A stretch of DNA of 64,000 nt from Rosistilla carotiformis. Its GTDB lineage: Bacteria; Planctomycetota; Planctomycetia; Pirellulales; Pirellulaceae. Below the pieces are notes generated by a model. The model was not told where the DNA came from, ran no database searches, and saw nothing but the letters and a program-made list of their open reading frames with translations. The stretch is taken from the NCBI RefSeq assembly GCF_007753095.1, contig NZ_CP036348.1, positions 868,001-932,000 on the forward strand, in the 5' to 3' direction. The position numbers were made by a program, and so were the translations under genes. Shown one piece after another: positions 35,465 through 44,507 of this stretch (its first letter is position 1; each line of letters begins with the position of its first letter).

Positions 35465-36211
35465 GTGGAACGTCCCAACTTTGAAATCTTGGCTTACGAA
35501 GATTCGCCACTGGGGCCGCTCTGCCTGCGCCGCCGCGAACTCCTCTCCCAACCGGGGACGATCGTCACCGAGGTGACGCTGAATCACGAGTTCCTGATGA
35601 GCAGTCTGAACACCGATTCGGAACGTCAGATCTCCAACCGAGCTGTCGAGATCCATGGCGGCCCCCAATTGAAAGCCTTGGTCGGCGGATTGGGGCTGGG
35701 CTACACAGCACAAGAATTGCTGAAGCACGCCAACGTCGCATCGGTCGACGTGATCGAATACCTTCCGCAAGTTGTCGATTGGCTGCGGCAGGGGCTGGTG
35801 CCGTTATCGAGCGAGTTAAACGCAGCGGAACAGCTGAAGATCATCGCTGGCGATGTCTATCAGCGGTTGGCGGAATCGCCCACCGAGCGATACGACCTGA
35901 TCGTGATCGATGTCGACCATTCCCCCAGCGATCAACTGGGAGAAGAAGAGAACGGCTTCTACACTCGCGACGGGCTGCTGGCGGCGAAAGCCCACCTGGC
36001 CGAACAGGGTGTCCTGGCTGTCTGGTCGTATGCCCAGAGCAGCCAGTTTTCGGTAGCGTTGCGAGACACCTTTCAGAGCGTCCATGTCGAGCCCGTCAAA
36101 ACGTTTAACGCCTTGGTCGACCATTGGCAAACCGATTGGCTGTTCTTTGCCACCGACCGAAAGCTCGATCCGGCTGAGTCGCCTCAGCCGGAACAGGACG
36201 TGGCAACTTAG
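35465..36211 (+). CDS. Spermidine-synthase-like / SAM-dependent methyltransferase
   Basis: GTG start with AAGGAG eight bases upstream. About 248 residues. VGGLGLGYTAQELLKH (nucleotide-binding glycine loop), SVDVIEYLPQVVDWLR (acidic end of second strand) and DLIVIDVDHSPSDQ are the polyamine-synthase/methyltransferase landmarks. The EVTLNHEFLMSSLNTDSERQ start is typical of the spermidine synthase group. Catalytic Asp of true spermidine synthases cannot be placed confidently. The frame is open to 35309 but only the part after 35465 looks like the family. Confidence 0.65.
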   Translation: MERPNFEILAYEDSPLGPLCLRRRELLSQPGTIVTEVTLNHEFLMSSLNTDSERQISNRAVEIHGGPQLKALVGGLGLGYTAQELLKHANVASVDVIEYLPQVVDWLRQGLVPLSSELNAAEQLKIIAGDVYQRLAESPTERYDLIVIDVDHSPSDQLGEEENGFYTRDGLLAAKAHLAEQGVLAVWSYAQSSQFSVALRDTFQSVHVEPVKTFNALVDHWQTDWLFFATDRKLDPAESPQPEQDVAT

Positions 36212-38667
36212 CCCAACGGCTTGGCTTGCCAGATCTCGTCGGCGTATTGTTGGATCGTGCGATCGCTCGAGAACCAGCCGCTGTTGGCGGTGTTCAAGAT
36301 GCTCATCCGGTTCCAACTCTCCTGATCCTTGTACGCTGCATCGACCTTGCGTTGGGTGTCGATGTAATCGCGCAGATCGGCGATCGTCAGCCACGGGTCG
36401 TAGGGATTGCGAAGTCCCGCGGTCAGGATGTTAAACGTTCCAGGGCAACCGGCGTCGAAGCGGCCCCCTTCGATCATCGCCATGATCCGTTGGATCTCTT
36501 CGTCACCCGCGATAATCTTGTTGGGATCGTAAGCCTTTTTGGTCTCGGAAACTTCTGCCGCATCGAGTCCGAAGAGGAAGAAGTTTTCGTCCCCTGCCTG
36601 TTCGCGAATCTCGATGTTCGCTCCGTCGAGCGTTCCGATCGTCAGGGCACCGTTCATCATGAACTTCATGTTCCCCGTTCCCGAAGCCTCTTTACCGGCG
36701 GTCGAGATCTGTTCGGACAGTTCGGTCGCCGGGCAGATCACTTCCATCGCCGAAACGCGGTAGTTCGGCAGGAAGACCAGCTTCAACAGATCGTTCGCTT
36801 TTTCATCGGCGTTGATCACGCTGGCGACGTTGTTGATCAAGTTGACGATCATCTTGGCGACGTGATAACCGGGAGCCGCTTTGCCACCGATCAACACGCA
36901 GCGAGGGACCATCCCGGCGGTATCGCCACGTTGGATCCGGTCGTACAGATTCAACACGTGCAGCAGATTCAACAGCTGTCGCTTGTATTCGTGAATCCGC
37001 TTGACCTGCACGTCGAACAACGCCGCTTCTTGGAATTCGATCCCCGTGGTCTGACGCACGTAATCGATCAAGCGTCGCTTGTTTTGCAGCTTGACTTCCG
37101 CCCAACGCTTGCGAAATGCAGCGTCTTCGGCGAATGGACGCAGTTTTTCGATCTGGCTCAGATCGGTCTGCCATCCGTCGCCAATCGTCTCGTTCAACAG
37201 GTCGCGGAGCCCTGGATTGCAGTGCGCCAACCAACGGCGTTGGGTCACGCCATTGGTCTTGTTGTTAAACTTCTCTGGCCACAGTTCATAGAAGTCCTGG
37301 AACAGACCGCTCTTCAACAGTTCGGTGTGCAAACCCGCAACGCCGTTAACCGAGAAGCTGCCGACGATCGCCAGATGTGCCATCCGGATGTGAGGATTCT
37401 CGCCCTCTTCGACCAACGACATGCGGCGTTGACGCGCAACATCGCCCGGCCATTTCTTGGAGACTTCGACAAGGAAGCGATGGTTGATCTCATAAATGAT
37501 GTCCAACAATCGCGGCAACAAACGGCTGAACAGCGACACCGACCAACGCTCCAACGCCTCGGGCAACAGCGTGTGATTGGTGTAAGCCATGCATTGCGTG
37601 GTGATTTCCCAAGCCTGCTTCCATTCCATCTGATACTGATCCAACAAGATCCGCATCAATTCGGCGACGGCACACGCGGGGTGCGTGTCGTTCAATTGGA
37701 AGCAATTTTTCTTGCCAAAGTCGGTGAAGTCGTCGCCGTGCTTTTCGACCCAATCCTTGACGATATCTTGCAAACTGGCCGAGACCAGGAAGTATTGCTG
37801 CTTCAGGCGCAGTTCCTTCCCGTTTTCGCTGGCATCGTTGGGATACAGGACCATCGAAATCTGTTCGGCCATGTTTTTCGACGCGACCGCTTCGGGGTAA
37901 CTGCCCGAATTGAACTCTTCCAGATCGAAGGCGTCGGTCGCCGCCGCCTTCCACAACCGCAGCGTGTTGACGGTCTTGTTGCGATACCCTGGGATCGGCA
38001 TGTCGTAAGGAACCGCAACGACGTCGTGGCTGCCGGCCCAACGACAACGAGGTGTTCCTTCGTCGTCGCGATAGTGTTCGGTGTAGCCGTAGAAATGAAC
38101 GTTCTGCGCTTCGTCGGGGCGTTCCATCTCCCACGGATTGCCATCGCGCAACCAGTGATCGGGATCTTCGACTTGGCGACCGTTTTCGATGTGTTGGTGG
38201 AACATGCCGTATTCGTAACGGATGCCGTAACCGACGACGGGCAGTTTCAAGTTGGCGCAACTGTCGAGAAAACAAGCTGCCAAGCGGCCCAAACCGCCGT
38301 TGCCCAGTCCCGCATCGTGCTCTTTTTCGGCGACCTCTTCCAGGCTCAAACCGTATTGGTGCAGGGCCTCGCGAGCGGGGCCATCGAGGTCGATGTTCTG
38401 GATCGCATTGCTCAACGAACGTCCGATCAAGAACTCCAGCGATAGATAATAGACGCGGCGCTGATCGGTTTCGCGAATCGCGTCGCGCGTCTGCTGCCAA
38501 CTGCCCACCAATCGATCGCGAACCGCCAAGGCTGTCGCGCGACAGACGTAGCGAGGCGAAACATCCCGTTCGTGATACCCGAGGGTATAGTGCAGGTGCC
38601 GCCGAATTTCTTCGTCCAGGCCAGCGAGATCAATCGACGCGGGTTTGGTTAAAGTTGTTGCTGTCAT
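36208..38667 (-). CDS. glgP: Glycogen/maltodextrin phosphorylase
   Basis: 819 residues from ATG 38667, close to the usual ~820. YYLSLEFLIGRSL, GLGNGGLGRLAACFLDS, QLNDTHPACAVAELMR, GVTQRRWLAHCNP, FDVQVKRIHEYKRQLLN and the PLP site EASGTGNMKFMMNGALTIGT (Lys in GNMKF) are all intact. It releases glucose-1-phosphate from alpha-1,4-glucan ends. The longer frame to 38763 lacks family similarity. The spermidine-synthase-like gene on the plus strand overlaps its stop by 4 bases (convergent ends). Confidence 0.96.
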   Translation of the reverse strand: MTATTLTKPASIDLAGLDEEIRRHLHYTLGYHERDVSPRYVCRATALAVRDRLVGSWQQTRDAIRETDQRRVYYLSLEFLIGRSLSNAIQNIDLDGPAREALHQYGLSLEEVAEKEHDAGLGNGGLGRLAACFLDSCANLKLPVVGYGIRYEYGMFHQHIENGRQVEDPDHWLRDGNPWEMERPDEAQNVHFYGYTEHYRDDEGTPRCRWAGSHDVVAVPYDMPIPGYRNKTVNTLRLWKAAATDAFDLEEFNSGSYPEAVASKNMAEQISMVLYPNDASENGKELRLKQQYFLVSASLQDIVKDWVEKHGDDFTDFGKKNCFQLNDTHPACAVAELMRILLDQYQMEWKQAWEITTQCMAYTNHTLLPEALERWSVSLFSRLLPRLLDIIYEINHRFLVEVSKKWPGDVARQRRMSLVEEGENPHIRMAHLAIVGSFSVNGVAGLHTELLKSGLFQDFYELWPEKFNNKTNGVTQRRWLAHCNPGLRDLLNETIGDGWQTDLSQIEKLRPFAEDAAFRKRWAEVKLQNKRRLIDYVRQTTGIEFQEAALFDVQVKRIHEYKRQLLNLLHVLNLYDRIQRGDTAGMVPRCVLIGGKAAPGYHVAKMIVNLINNVASVINADEKANDLLKLVFLPNYRVSAMEVICPATELSEQISTAGKEASGTGNMKFMMNGALTIGTLDGANIEIREQAGDENFFLFGLDAAEVSETKKAYDPNKIIAGDEEIQRIMAMIEGGRFDAGCPGTFNILTAGLRNPYDPWLTIADLRDYIDTQRKVDAAYKDQESWNRMSILNTANSGWFSSDRTIQQYADEIWQAKPLG

Positions 38668-38820
38668 CAATCCAAATCTTCGTTTATGGTCAATTCGAAA
38701 TACGCGAATACGGCGAAGTATAGCGTACCGACAAGCATCGGCACGTCGAATGGCAGAACTCAAACCGATACGGTCATGAAACCCAATGCCTCTCCAGCCG
38801 CCTCAACGACACGGACGCTT

Positions 38821-39708
38821 TCAATGGCGGAAGTGCAACGACAAGGCGGCCGCCAAGGGGGAATCGGTCAACACTGTCGAAAACTCAAAACCCAAACCCC
38901 AACAGTTCTGGCGCTGTTTTTCTATAAAGTTAGCCAGTTCCTCTAGATAAGCATTGCGTATCTGGCCGCCGTTAACATCGACCTCACCGGTAGATTCGAG
39001 CCCCTCAAAGTGGAGTTCGCCGTCGAATCGAAACTCTCTCTCTTGTCGATCCATTACATGCAGCACAATCGCATCATGTCCTGCACCACGCAAAAGCGTT
39101 AATGCTCCCTGCAGCCCCTGCTCGGGCCCCAACAAATCGCTGATTAAGACCACTAGCCCCGGTTGCCGAGCCGTATCGACAAATTGTGCCACTGCCGCAG
39201 GCAGATCGGTCGCCCCGGCGGCCGGCGATCTTTCGAAGATTTCATCCCAACGGGACAGTTGGCTAGTCGCGCCCGATGGCGGCAGATAATCGAACATCCG
39301 ATCGCTCAACAGTCCCAGACCGATCCGATCCTGGCCCGCTAGTGTGACAAAGGCCAACGCGACCGCCAATTTGCGTGCGTACTGAAGCTTGGAGACTTTC
39401 GATTCGGTGCCAGCAAACGACATGCTCTCGCTGTTGTCGAGCAACACGTAACAGCATAAATCCGTTTCGTCTTCGCTCTGCTTCAGATAGTACTTGTCGG
39501 TCCGCCCGTAGATCTTCCAGTCGAGGTAACGCAGATCGTCCCCCGGCGCATACTGGCGATGCTGCGCGAACTCGATCGCTTGCCCCATCCGAAAACTGCG
39601 ATGCTCTCCCGCCGCAGAACCGGCGAAGCGATGCCGCGACTTCAGCCGCAAAGCATTCAACGCCGTGTACGCGTCGTGATCCAGATACTTGGCAAACGTT
39701 TGATACAT
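38821..39708 (-). CDS. DUF58 domain protein
   Basis: About 295 residues from ATG 39708. LKSRHRFAGSAAGEHRSF, RQYAPGDDLRYLDWKIYGRT and YLKQSEDETDLCCYVLLDNSES carry the DUF58 landmarks (D-x-R-x-[IL]-D-W near residue 55); the DNSESM segment starts a von Willebrand A-like fold with its D-x-S-x-S site. It is downstream of moxR in one unit, as is general for MoxR-DUF58 systems that assemble or modify proteins at the membrane. The apparent extension to 39981 overlaps moxR and is rejected. Confidence 0.88.
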   Translation of the reverse strand: MYQTFAKYLDHDAYTALNALRLKSRHRFAGSAAGEHRSFRMGQAIEFAQHRQYAPGDDLRYLDWKIYGRTDKYYLKQSEDETDLCCYVLLDNSESMSFAGTESKVSKLQYARKLAVALAFVTLAGQDRIGLGLLSDRMFDYLPPSGATSQLSRWDEIFERSPAAGATDLPAAVAQFVDTARQPGLVVLISDLLGPEQGLQGALTLLRGAGHDAIVLHVMDRQEREFRFDGELHFEGLESTGEVDVNGGQIRNAYLEELANFIEKQRQNCWGLGFEFSTVLTDSPLAAALSLHFRH

Positions 39709-39719
39709 CGCAGCGACCC

Positions 39720-40769
39720 TTAGGAGGTCGGGTTTCGAAACACCGCCGCAACGCCAGCCGGTTCGGCGCCATGGCGAGCGCGTTGGATCAGATCTTGGAT
39801 TACCTGCGCCACGGTCAGCCCATCGGCTTCGGCGGCGAAGTTCAATCGAATCCGATGCCGCAGCACCGGCAGCGCTACCGCATCGACATCGTCGCGTTCG
39901 ACCAGATGCCGCCCCTGCAGCGCCGCCCGAGCTTTTGCCGCCAGCACGAGGTACTGGCTGCCGCGCGGGCCGCTCCCCCAACGCACATACTTCTTCACCT
40001 GGTCCGACGCTCGCGGATCCGACGGCCGACTGCCCCGAGCCAGCGTCATCGCATAACGCGCGACCGGCTCGGCGATCGGAATCCGGCGAACCAAATGACG
40101 GAACTCCAGCAACTGCGCCCCATCGACGACCGCGGTCAGCGATTCCTCTTTGTCGTCGGTCGTCTGCAGCACGACCTGCAATTCATCCGCTTCGTTGGGG
40201 TAATCGATTCGCACGTCGAACATGAACCGATCCAATTGAGCTTCGGGCAACGGGTAGGTGCCGTCTTGTTCGATCGGATTTTGCGTGGCCAGAACAAAAA
40301 ACGGATTCGGCAATTCGTGTCGTGTTCCGCCCGCAGTCACCTGCCGCTCTTGCATCGCTTCCAACAACGCAGCCTGCGTTTTGGGTGGCGTCCGATTGAT
40401 CTCGTCGGCCAAGATGATGTTGCCAAAGATCGGCCCCGGCAGAAATTTGAACTGCCGTTCCCCCGTCTCGCGATCCTGTTGGATCACCTCGGTGCCGGTG
40501 ATATCGCTGGGCATCAGATCGGGAGTGAACTGGATCCGGCTGAAATCGAGCTTGAGCGTCGATGCCAAACTGTGCACCAACAACGTCTTGGCCAAACCGG
40601 GCACACCGACCAACAGACAATGCCCGCCGGCGACCAACGCCGTGATCACCTGCTCGATCGTTTCTTCCTGGCCGATGATTGCTTTGGCCAATTCGGCTTT
40701 AATCGCTGCGTATTCGCTGGCCAACCGCTCGATCAACTCGCGGTCACCGATATTCTGGCTGTCATTCAT
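39720..40769 (-). CDS. MoxR family AAA ATPase
   Basis: 349 residues. Walker A-like GVPGLAKTLLVHSLA (~56), Walker B NIILADEINRTPPKTQAALLEAMQERQVT, sensor QNPIEQDGTYPLPEAQLDRFMF are complete. MoxR proteins act as chaperone-like ATPases with DUF58 and VWA partners. Start overlaps the stop of the PQQ-like gene by 8 bases (ATGAATGA), so coupled translation is likely; DUF58 follows after 11 bases. Confidence 0.93.
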   Translation of the reverse strand: MNDSQNIGDRELIERLASEYAAIKAELAKAIIGQEETIEQVITALVAGGHCLLVGVPGLAKTLLVHSLASTLKLDFSRIQFTPDLMPSDITGTEVIQQDRETGERQFKFLPGPIFGNIILADEINRTPPKTQAALLEAMQERQVTAGGTRHELPNPFFVLATQNPIEQDGTYPLPEAQLDRFMFDVRIDYPNEADELQVVLQTTDDKEESLTAVVDGAQLLEFRHLVRRIPIAEPVARYAMTLARGSRPSDPRASDQVKKYVRWGSGPRGSQYLVLAAKARAALQGRHLVERDDVDAVALPVLRHRIRLNFAAEADGLTVAQVIQDLIQRARHGAEPAGVAAVFRNPTS

Positions 40770-43041
40770 GCTTCAAAGTTTCGCCGATTGGCGAGCCAGG
40801 GGCAATCGTGGCAACCTTGAATTCGAGGGAATCGAAAACGGCCAATCGATCGGGACTCGCCAAAATCAAATACCCGTCGCGGATCAACAGATTGCCGCCG
40901 CGTAGATCGCTGGGCAACAGATCGATCCGATCGACCATCCGCACCGCGGGCCTCGTATCCGTATCGGCAAGGACCGCATCGAAGACAAGGATCGCGTCGT
41001 CGGTCGGCCAATAGATTCGATCCCCCGCGATCGCGCCACGCCCCGCCGTCCGCGGCTGCGACGATCCACCGGCAGCCAGCGAAGTCGAACCGCCGGCAAA
41101 AACGGCGTCGACGCGTCCGGTGAACTTATCGATCCAGTACAGTCGATCTCCCGAAGCGATCACGTGTGTTGCCGTCGTTCCCAACAGACACTCCACGTCT
41201 TCGGCCAGTTCGGGCCCGCTGGTCCACAGCGTTTGCCCCGTCGCCGAATCCAACGCAAACACTCGGTCGCAATCGGCCGCCGCAACGATCGCCAACTCCG
41301 CATCCAACAGCACCGGCGACAGATCGCGATCGTCGACAAACGGTTCGTCGCGATAAGGGTTATCGTGTGCCGAACCGCGCTGGTAACGAACCAGCCAACG
41401 GATCTTGCCCGTCTGCGCATCGATCGCCGAAACGGTTCCCAAGTTGGCGTGATAGAACAGCATCCCCTCGCGATACGCGACCGTCGCATGCGAGACGCGG
41501 TTGGCGGGCGGTTGATTGGGCATCGGCCCAACCGCCAGTTCGGGACTGATCCACAACCGCTGCCCCGATCGCAGGTCGATGCACAGCACGCGACTTGTGT
41601 ACAGCGAACCGGCACGCCGCGTGATCCCGCAGAAAATTCGATCGCCCACCAACATCGGAGGTGCTTCGATTTCGTAATCCCCCAGCTCTTCGGCGTCGAG
41701 CGATTTCGGATAGGCGTCCAACAACCGCCCCTCGCCGTCGAGATCGAACACCGCCACCGACGACGCACTTCCCGGAGGCTTTCGCATCACCGGCAACCAA
41801 CCGGTCACCGCCGGTCCCAGCCGCGCGACCATCCGATCGCCAACCACGTTCAACGTAAATCGCGGCCAGCCCGATGCCGGTAGCGCCGCGGGAGGCAAGA
41901 TTTCCTCGGGCGGCTGCCCCGTGTCGAAGACTGCTGAATTGGAATCTTCGATCGGCCAACCGGCTCCCGTGCGGAGATCGAAGCCGACGATTCGATTCAC
42001 GTCGTGAACGAAGACGCGTCCGTTCCAAACCGCCGGAAAGTAGCTCGATCGCCGACTGCCGGCCGCCCCCGACGAACCGCCAACGGAATCGAGCGTCGGA
42101 TCGCGATCGATCCGGTGCAGCGGAGTCGTCCAGATCGGAAACTCTGCGAATCGAACAGCCGCATCCGGCGCGGTCGACTCTTCTTTCGCCGCGGCGATCG
42201 CCCGCCGCAACGTCTGCTCCGCTGGCGAATCGGCAAACGCTTCGAACATCGTTTGCACCAACTCCAGCTCGCGCTCGGCTCGCGGAATGTCTCCCTGCAG
42301 CACCGAACAATAGGGAAGTCGCGCCGCAAGCTCGGGCAAGGAGAGAGCGGTGCCGCGGTAGGATCCGAAACTCAAGCCACGATCGTCGCGCGACACTTGC
42401 TCCGCAATCGCCCCCACGCTCTTCGGGTACCTCACGAGCAATGGATTCCAAGCGACCGCGGGAACCATCGCCACGGGATTTTCCCCAACGCCGGTCGCCT
42501 GCAAACGCGAATCGATGCGGACCAGAGCATCGCGGCCTCGCTGAGCCCAACCGCGATCGATCGCCAGGTCGGCTTGTAAACGGAGCGCCACATCGCCGTG
42601 CGAACTGGCAAGGAACTCGCGAACCGCGCGGTCTGCTTGACCAAGATCCTTCTGCGCCTCGGCCGCCTCGACGGCCGACGCCGCCAGCGAATCGATCCGC
42701 TGGCGATAACGGGACAAGACTTCGGGAGCGGCGAGGCCCCACCGCACCAGCCGGTCGTTCAGGTAATCGCGAACCGGAACCCAATGCTGCAGCGATTCAG
42801 TCGTGTTGGGATCGAGGTCGACTTGGATCAATCGATCCCCCGCCGTGTCGGCAAGACGCAGGATCTCATCGACCGCGGCGTCCCACGACTGGGCGCCAAT
42901 CAATTGATCGATCTGTTGCAACGCGATCCGGCCCGAGGTTTCGAGCTCGGGAATATCCGCAGGCACGGCGCCACGCTGAGCCCATCCGAGTCCAGGCGAG
43001 ATCAGCAGCGAGAGCAACGCTTGGCAAACAAGGAACCGCAT
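40762..43041 (-). CDS. Secreted PQQ-like beta-propeller protein
   Basis: About 759 residues from ATG 43041; signal peptide (MRFLVCQALLSLLISPGLGWAQ). Residues ~20-260 are helical (EAQKDLGQADRAVREFLA), perhaps TPR-like. The C-terminal half holds PQQ-type blades: VAVFDLDGEGRLLDAY, LYTSRVLCIDLRSGQRLW, VSAIDAQTGKIRWLVRY, DCDRVFALDSATGQTLWTSG and IDKFTGRVDAVFAGG, with the aromatic-glycine A-x-D-x-x-T-G-x-x-x-W repeat. Enzymatic residues for PQQ are not evident, so it may be a scaffold. The frame extends to 43386 but overlaps DUF420 and lacks support. Confidence 0.85.
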   Translation of the reverse strand: MRFLVCQALLSLLISPGLGWAQRGAVPADIPELETSGRIALQQIDQLIGAQSWDAAVDEILRLADTAGDRLIQVDLDPNTTESLQHWVPVRDYLNDRLVRWGLAAPEVLSRYRQRIDSLAASAVEAAEAQKDLGQADRAVREFLASSHGDVALRLQADLAIDRGWAQRGRDALVRIDSRLQATGVGENPVAMVPAVAWNPLLVRYPKSVGAIAEQVSRDDRGLSFGSYRGTALSLPELAARLPYCSVLQGDIPRAERELELVQTMFEAFADSPAEQTLRRAIAAAKEESTAPDAAVRFAEFPIWTTPLHRIDRDPTLDSVGGSSGAAGSRRSSYFPAVWNGRVFVHDVNRIVGFDLRTGAGWPIEDSNSAVFDTGQPPEEILPPAALPASGWPRFTLNVVGDRMVARLGPAVTGWLPVMRKPPGSASSVAVFDLDGEGRLLDAYPKSLDAEELGDYEIEAPPMLVGDRIFCGITRRAGSLYTSRVLCIDLRSGQRLWISPELAVGPMPNQPPANRVSHATVAYREGMLFYHANLGTVSAIDAQTGKIRWLVRYQRGSAHDNPYRDEPFVDDRDLSPVLLDAELAIVAAADCDRVFALDSATGQTLWTSGPELAEDVECLLGTTATHVIASGDRLYWIDKFTGRVDAVFAGGSTSLAAGGSSQPRTAGRGAIAGDRIYWPTDDAILVFDAVLADTDTRPAVRMVDRIDLLPSDLRGGNLLIRDGYLILASPDRLAVFDSLEFKVATIAPGSPIGETLKHE

Positions 43042-43061
43042 CAAATGGGCAGCCTTTTCAG

Positions 43062-43517
43062 CTAAGCGACAGGGTAGGCCCAGTACAACATGTAGTAGAC
43101 GACCACGCCGGTGATCGAAACGTACAGCCAGATCGGAAAGGCGAATCGGACGATCTTGCGATGCTTCTCCCGATTGTCTTTCAGCCCCTGCACGATCGCA
43201 GCAATCGCCAACGGAGGCACCGTGAGCGCAAGCAACAGGTGCGTTCCGAGGATCGTAAAATAGACGGTTCTCGCGGCGCTGGAGACATCGGTCGGGAACC
43301 GCCGATTGGGCGAACCGGTTGTCTGGAACAACGCGACCTTGTGCAACAGATACAACGCCAGGAACAGGCCGCTGACGGCAAAACATGTGATCATCACATT
43401 GCGATGGGCCTTCAAGTTCCCTCGCTTGACCATCACCAACCCGATCACCAACAGCACCGTCGCCAGGCTGTTCAGCGACGCGGTCGCGTGTGGCAGATTA
43501 CTCGCTAACCATTCCAT
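43062..43517 (-). CDS. DUF420 membrane protein
   Basis: 151 residues with four membrane helices; LKAHRNVMITCFAVSG and VYFTILGTHLLLALTVPPLA, with conserved histidines, are family landmarks. DUF420 proteins sit near cytochrome oxidase and SCO genes and may assist copper or heme insertion. ATG 43517 overlaps the SCO stop (TAATG). Confidence 0.85.
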   Translation of the reverse strand: MEWLASNLPHATASLNSLATVLLVIGLVMVKRGNLKAHRNVMITCFAVSGLFLALYLLHKVALFQTTGSPNRRFPTDVSSAARTVYFTILGTHLLLALTVPPLAIAAIVQGLKDNREKHRKIVRFAFPIWLYVSITGVVVYYMLYWAYPVA

Positions 43518-44209
43518 TAGCTGTCATTTCCTTCGTCCTTCGAGTCATCGATCTTCTCGCCGGCAAGCAGTTTGCCGATGTCCTTCTTCAGCCGATCGAA
43601 CTGTTCCGGTTCGGGCCATTCATACAACGCGACGATCTCGCCATCGGCACCGACCAAAACAAAACGGTCGGTGTGGAAGCGTCGGTTGACCGGCAACCGG
43701 AACACCTCCGCCCCCACGCGTCGAATGTAATTCAGTTCGCCGGTCAGAAATAACCATTGATCCTTGTCCGCCTCAAATCGCTTGGCGTATTCCGACAACA
43801 CCTCGGGCGTATCGATCTCCGGATCGCAACTGATGCTCAAGAAGCGAACTCCCTTGCCATAAAACTCCTCCTGCAAAATCTTTAGCTTCTCATTTTGCAT
43901 CGGGCAGGTGCTGGGACAGGTCGTGAAGAAGAAGCTGACGACATAAGGCTGTCCCAACAGCTCCTTGCTGGACACCGTCTCGCCGTTGCGTTCGGTCAGT
44001 TCAAACTCGCTCAACCAACCGTCCCCTTCGACAACCACCGGTTCCTTGGCAGCGGTCTGCGCCGCGACAGCGGCTTCGGCAACCTCGGCCTCCATCTGGA
44101 CCTGAGCCGCTTCCGCCTGCTCGCGTTCGATCCGCCGCGAACGGGCGATCAATCCAATCACCATGCCGGTGATCAAGATCACCATCACATGCATTGCCGT
44201 GCGATTCAT
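43517..44209 (-). CDS. SCO1/SenC family copper chaperone
   Basis: 230 residues, N-terminal membrane anchor (MHVMVILITGMVIGLIA). FFFTTCPSTCPMQN carries the CxxxC copper-binding pair and the distal histidine lies in RRFHTDRFVLVGADG. Such proteins hand copper to the CuA site of cytochrome oxidase or act as thiol-disulfide reductases. DUF420 follows without gap. Confidence 0.93.
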   Translation of the reverse strand: MNRTAMHVMVILITGMVIGLIARSRRIEREQAEAAQVQMEAEVAEAAVAAQTAAKEPVVVEGDGWLSEFELTERNGETVSSKELLGQPYVVSFFFTTCPSTCPMQNEKLKILQEEFYGKGVRFLSISCDPEIDTPEVLSEYAKRFEADKDQWLFLTGELNYIRRVGAEVFRLPVNRRFHTDRFVLVGADGEIVALYEWPEPEQFDRLKKDIGKLLAGEKIDDSKDEGNDS

Positions 44210-44290
44210 TGTTTCTCTCTTGTGTCTCTATCTTCATCCGATCGTGCGATCGGCATCGAATTCGGTAAGTTTTGCGATTCGCGCTACTTC

Positions 44291-44369
44291 GTTTAACCGC
44301 GTGCCCATCGGGCCGCGCTTGACGGACAGGTCGCTATTAACGCGCGGGGCGTTGCCCACGCGGTTAAAC
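44291..44369. repeat. Inverted repeat upstream of SCO gene
   Basis: Arms gtttaaccgcgtg (44291-44303) and cacgcggttaaac (44357-44369) flank 53 bases rich in GC. It sits in the 298-base gap between the second cupredoxin gene and SCO. It looks like an intergenic repeat of the planctomycete type, not a simple terminator. Confidence 0.55.
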
Positions 44370-44507
44370 AACCGTCGCCCTAAATACGTCTGTAAAGGCG
44401 ACAATTTATTGTAACCGCTCGCCTGAAAAAACGCAGGCTGCACCGTCGCCGAATCCCGCCAATCCGAAGCGTATTGGCGTGGCAGCGGCAGTCGTCCGGC
44501 AGCGTCA

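Noticed and set aside
36226-38445. 739-codon plus-strand frame
   Set aside because: Antisense of glgP, which has all family motifs on the other strand.
39708-39981. Longer start for DUF58
   Set aside because: The extra 91 residues lie within moxR in another frame and lack DUF58 similarity.
41874-43508. 544-codon plus-strand frame
   Set aside because: Antisense of the PQQ-like and DUF420 genes; composition is Arg/Pro-rich.
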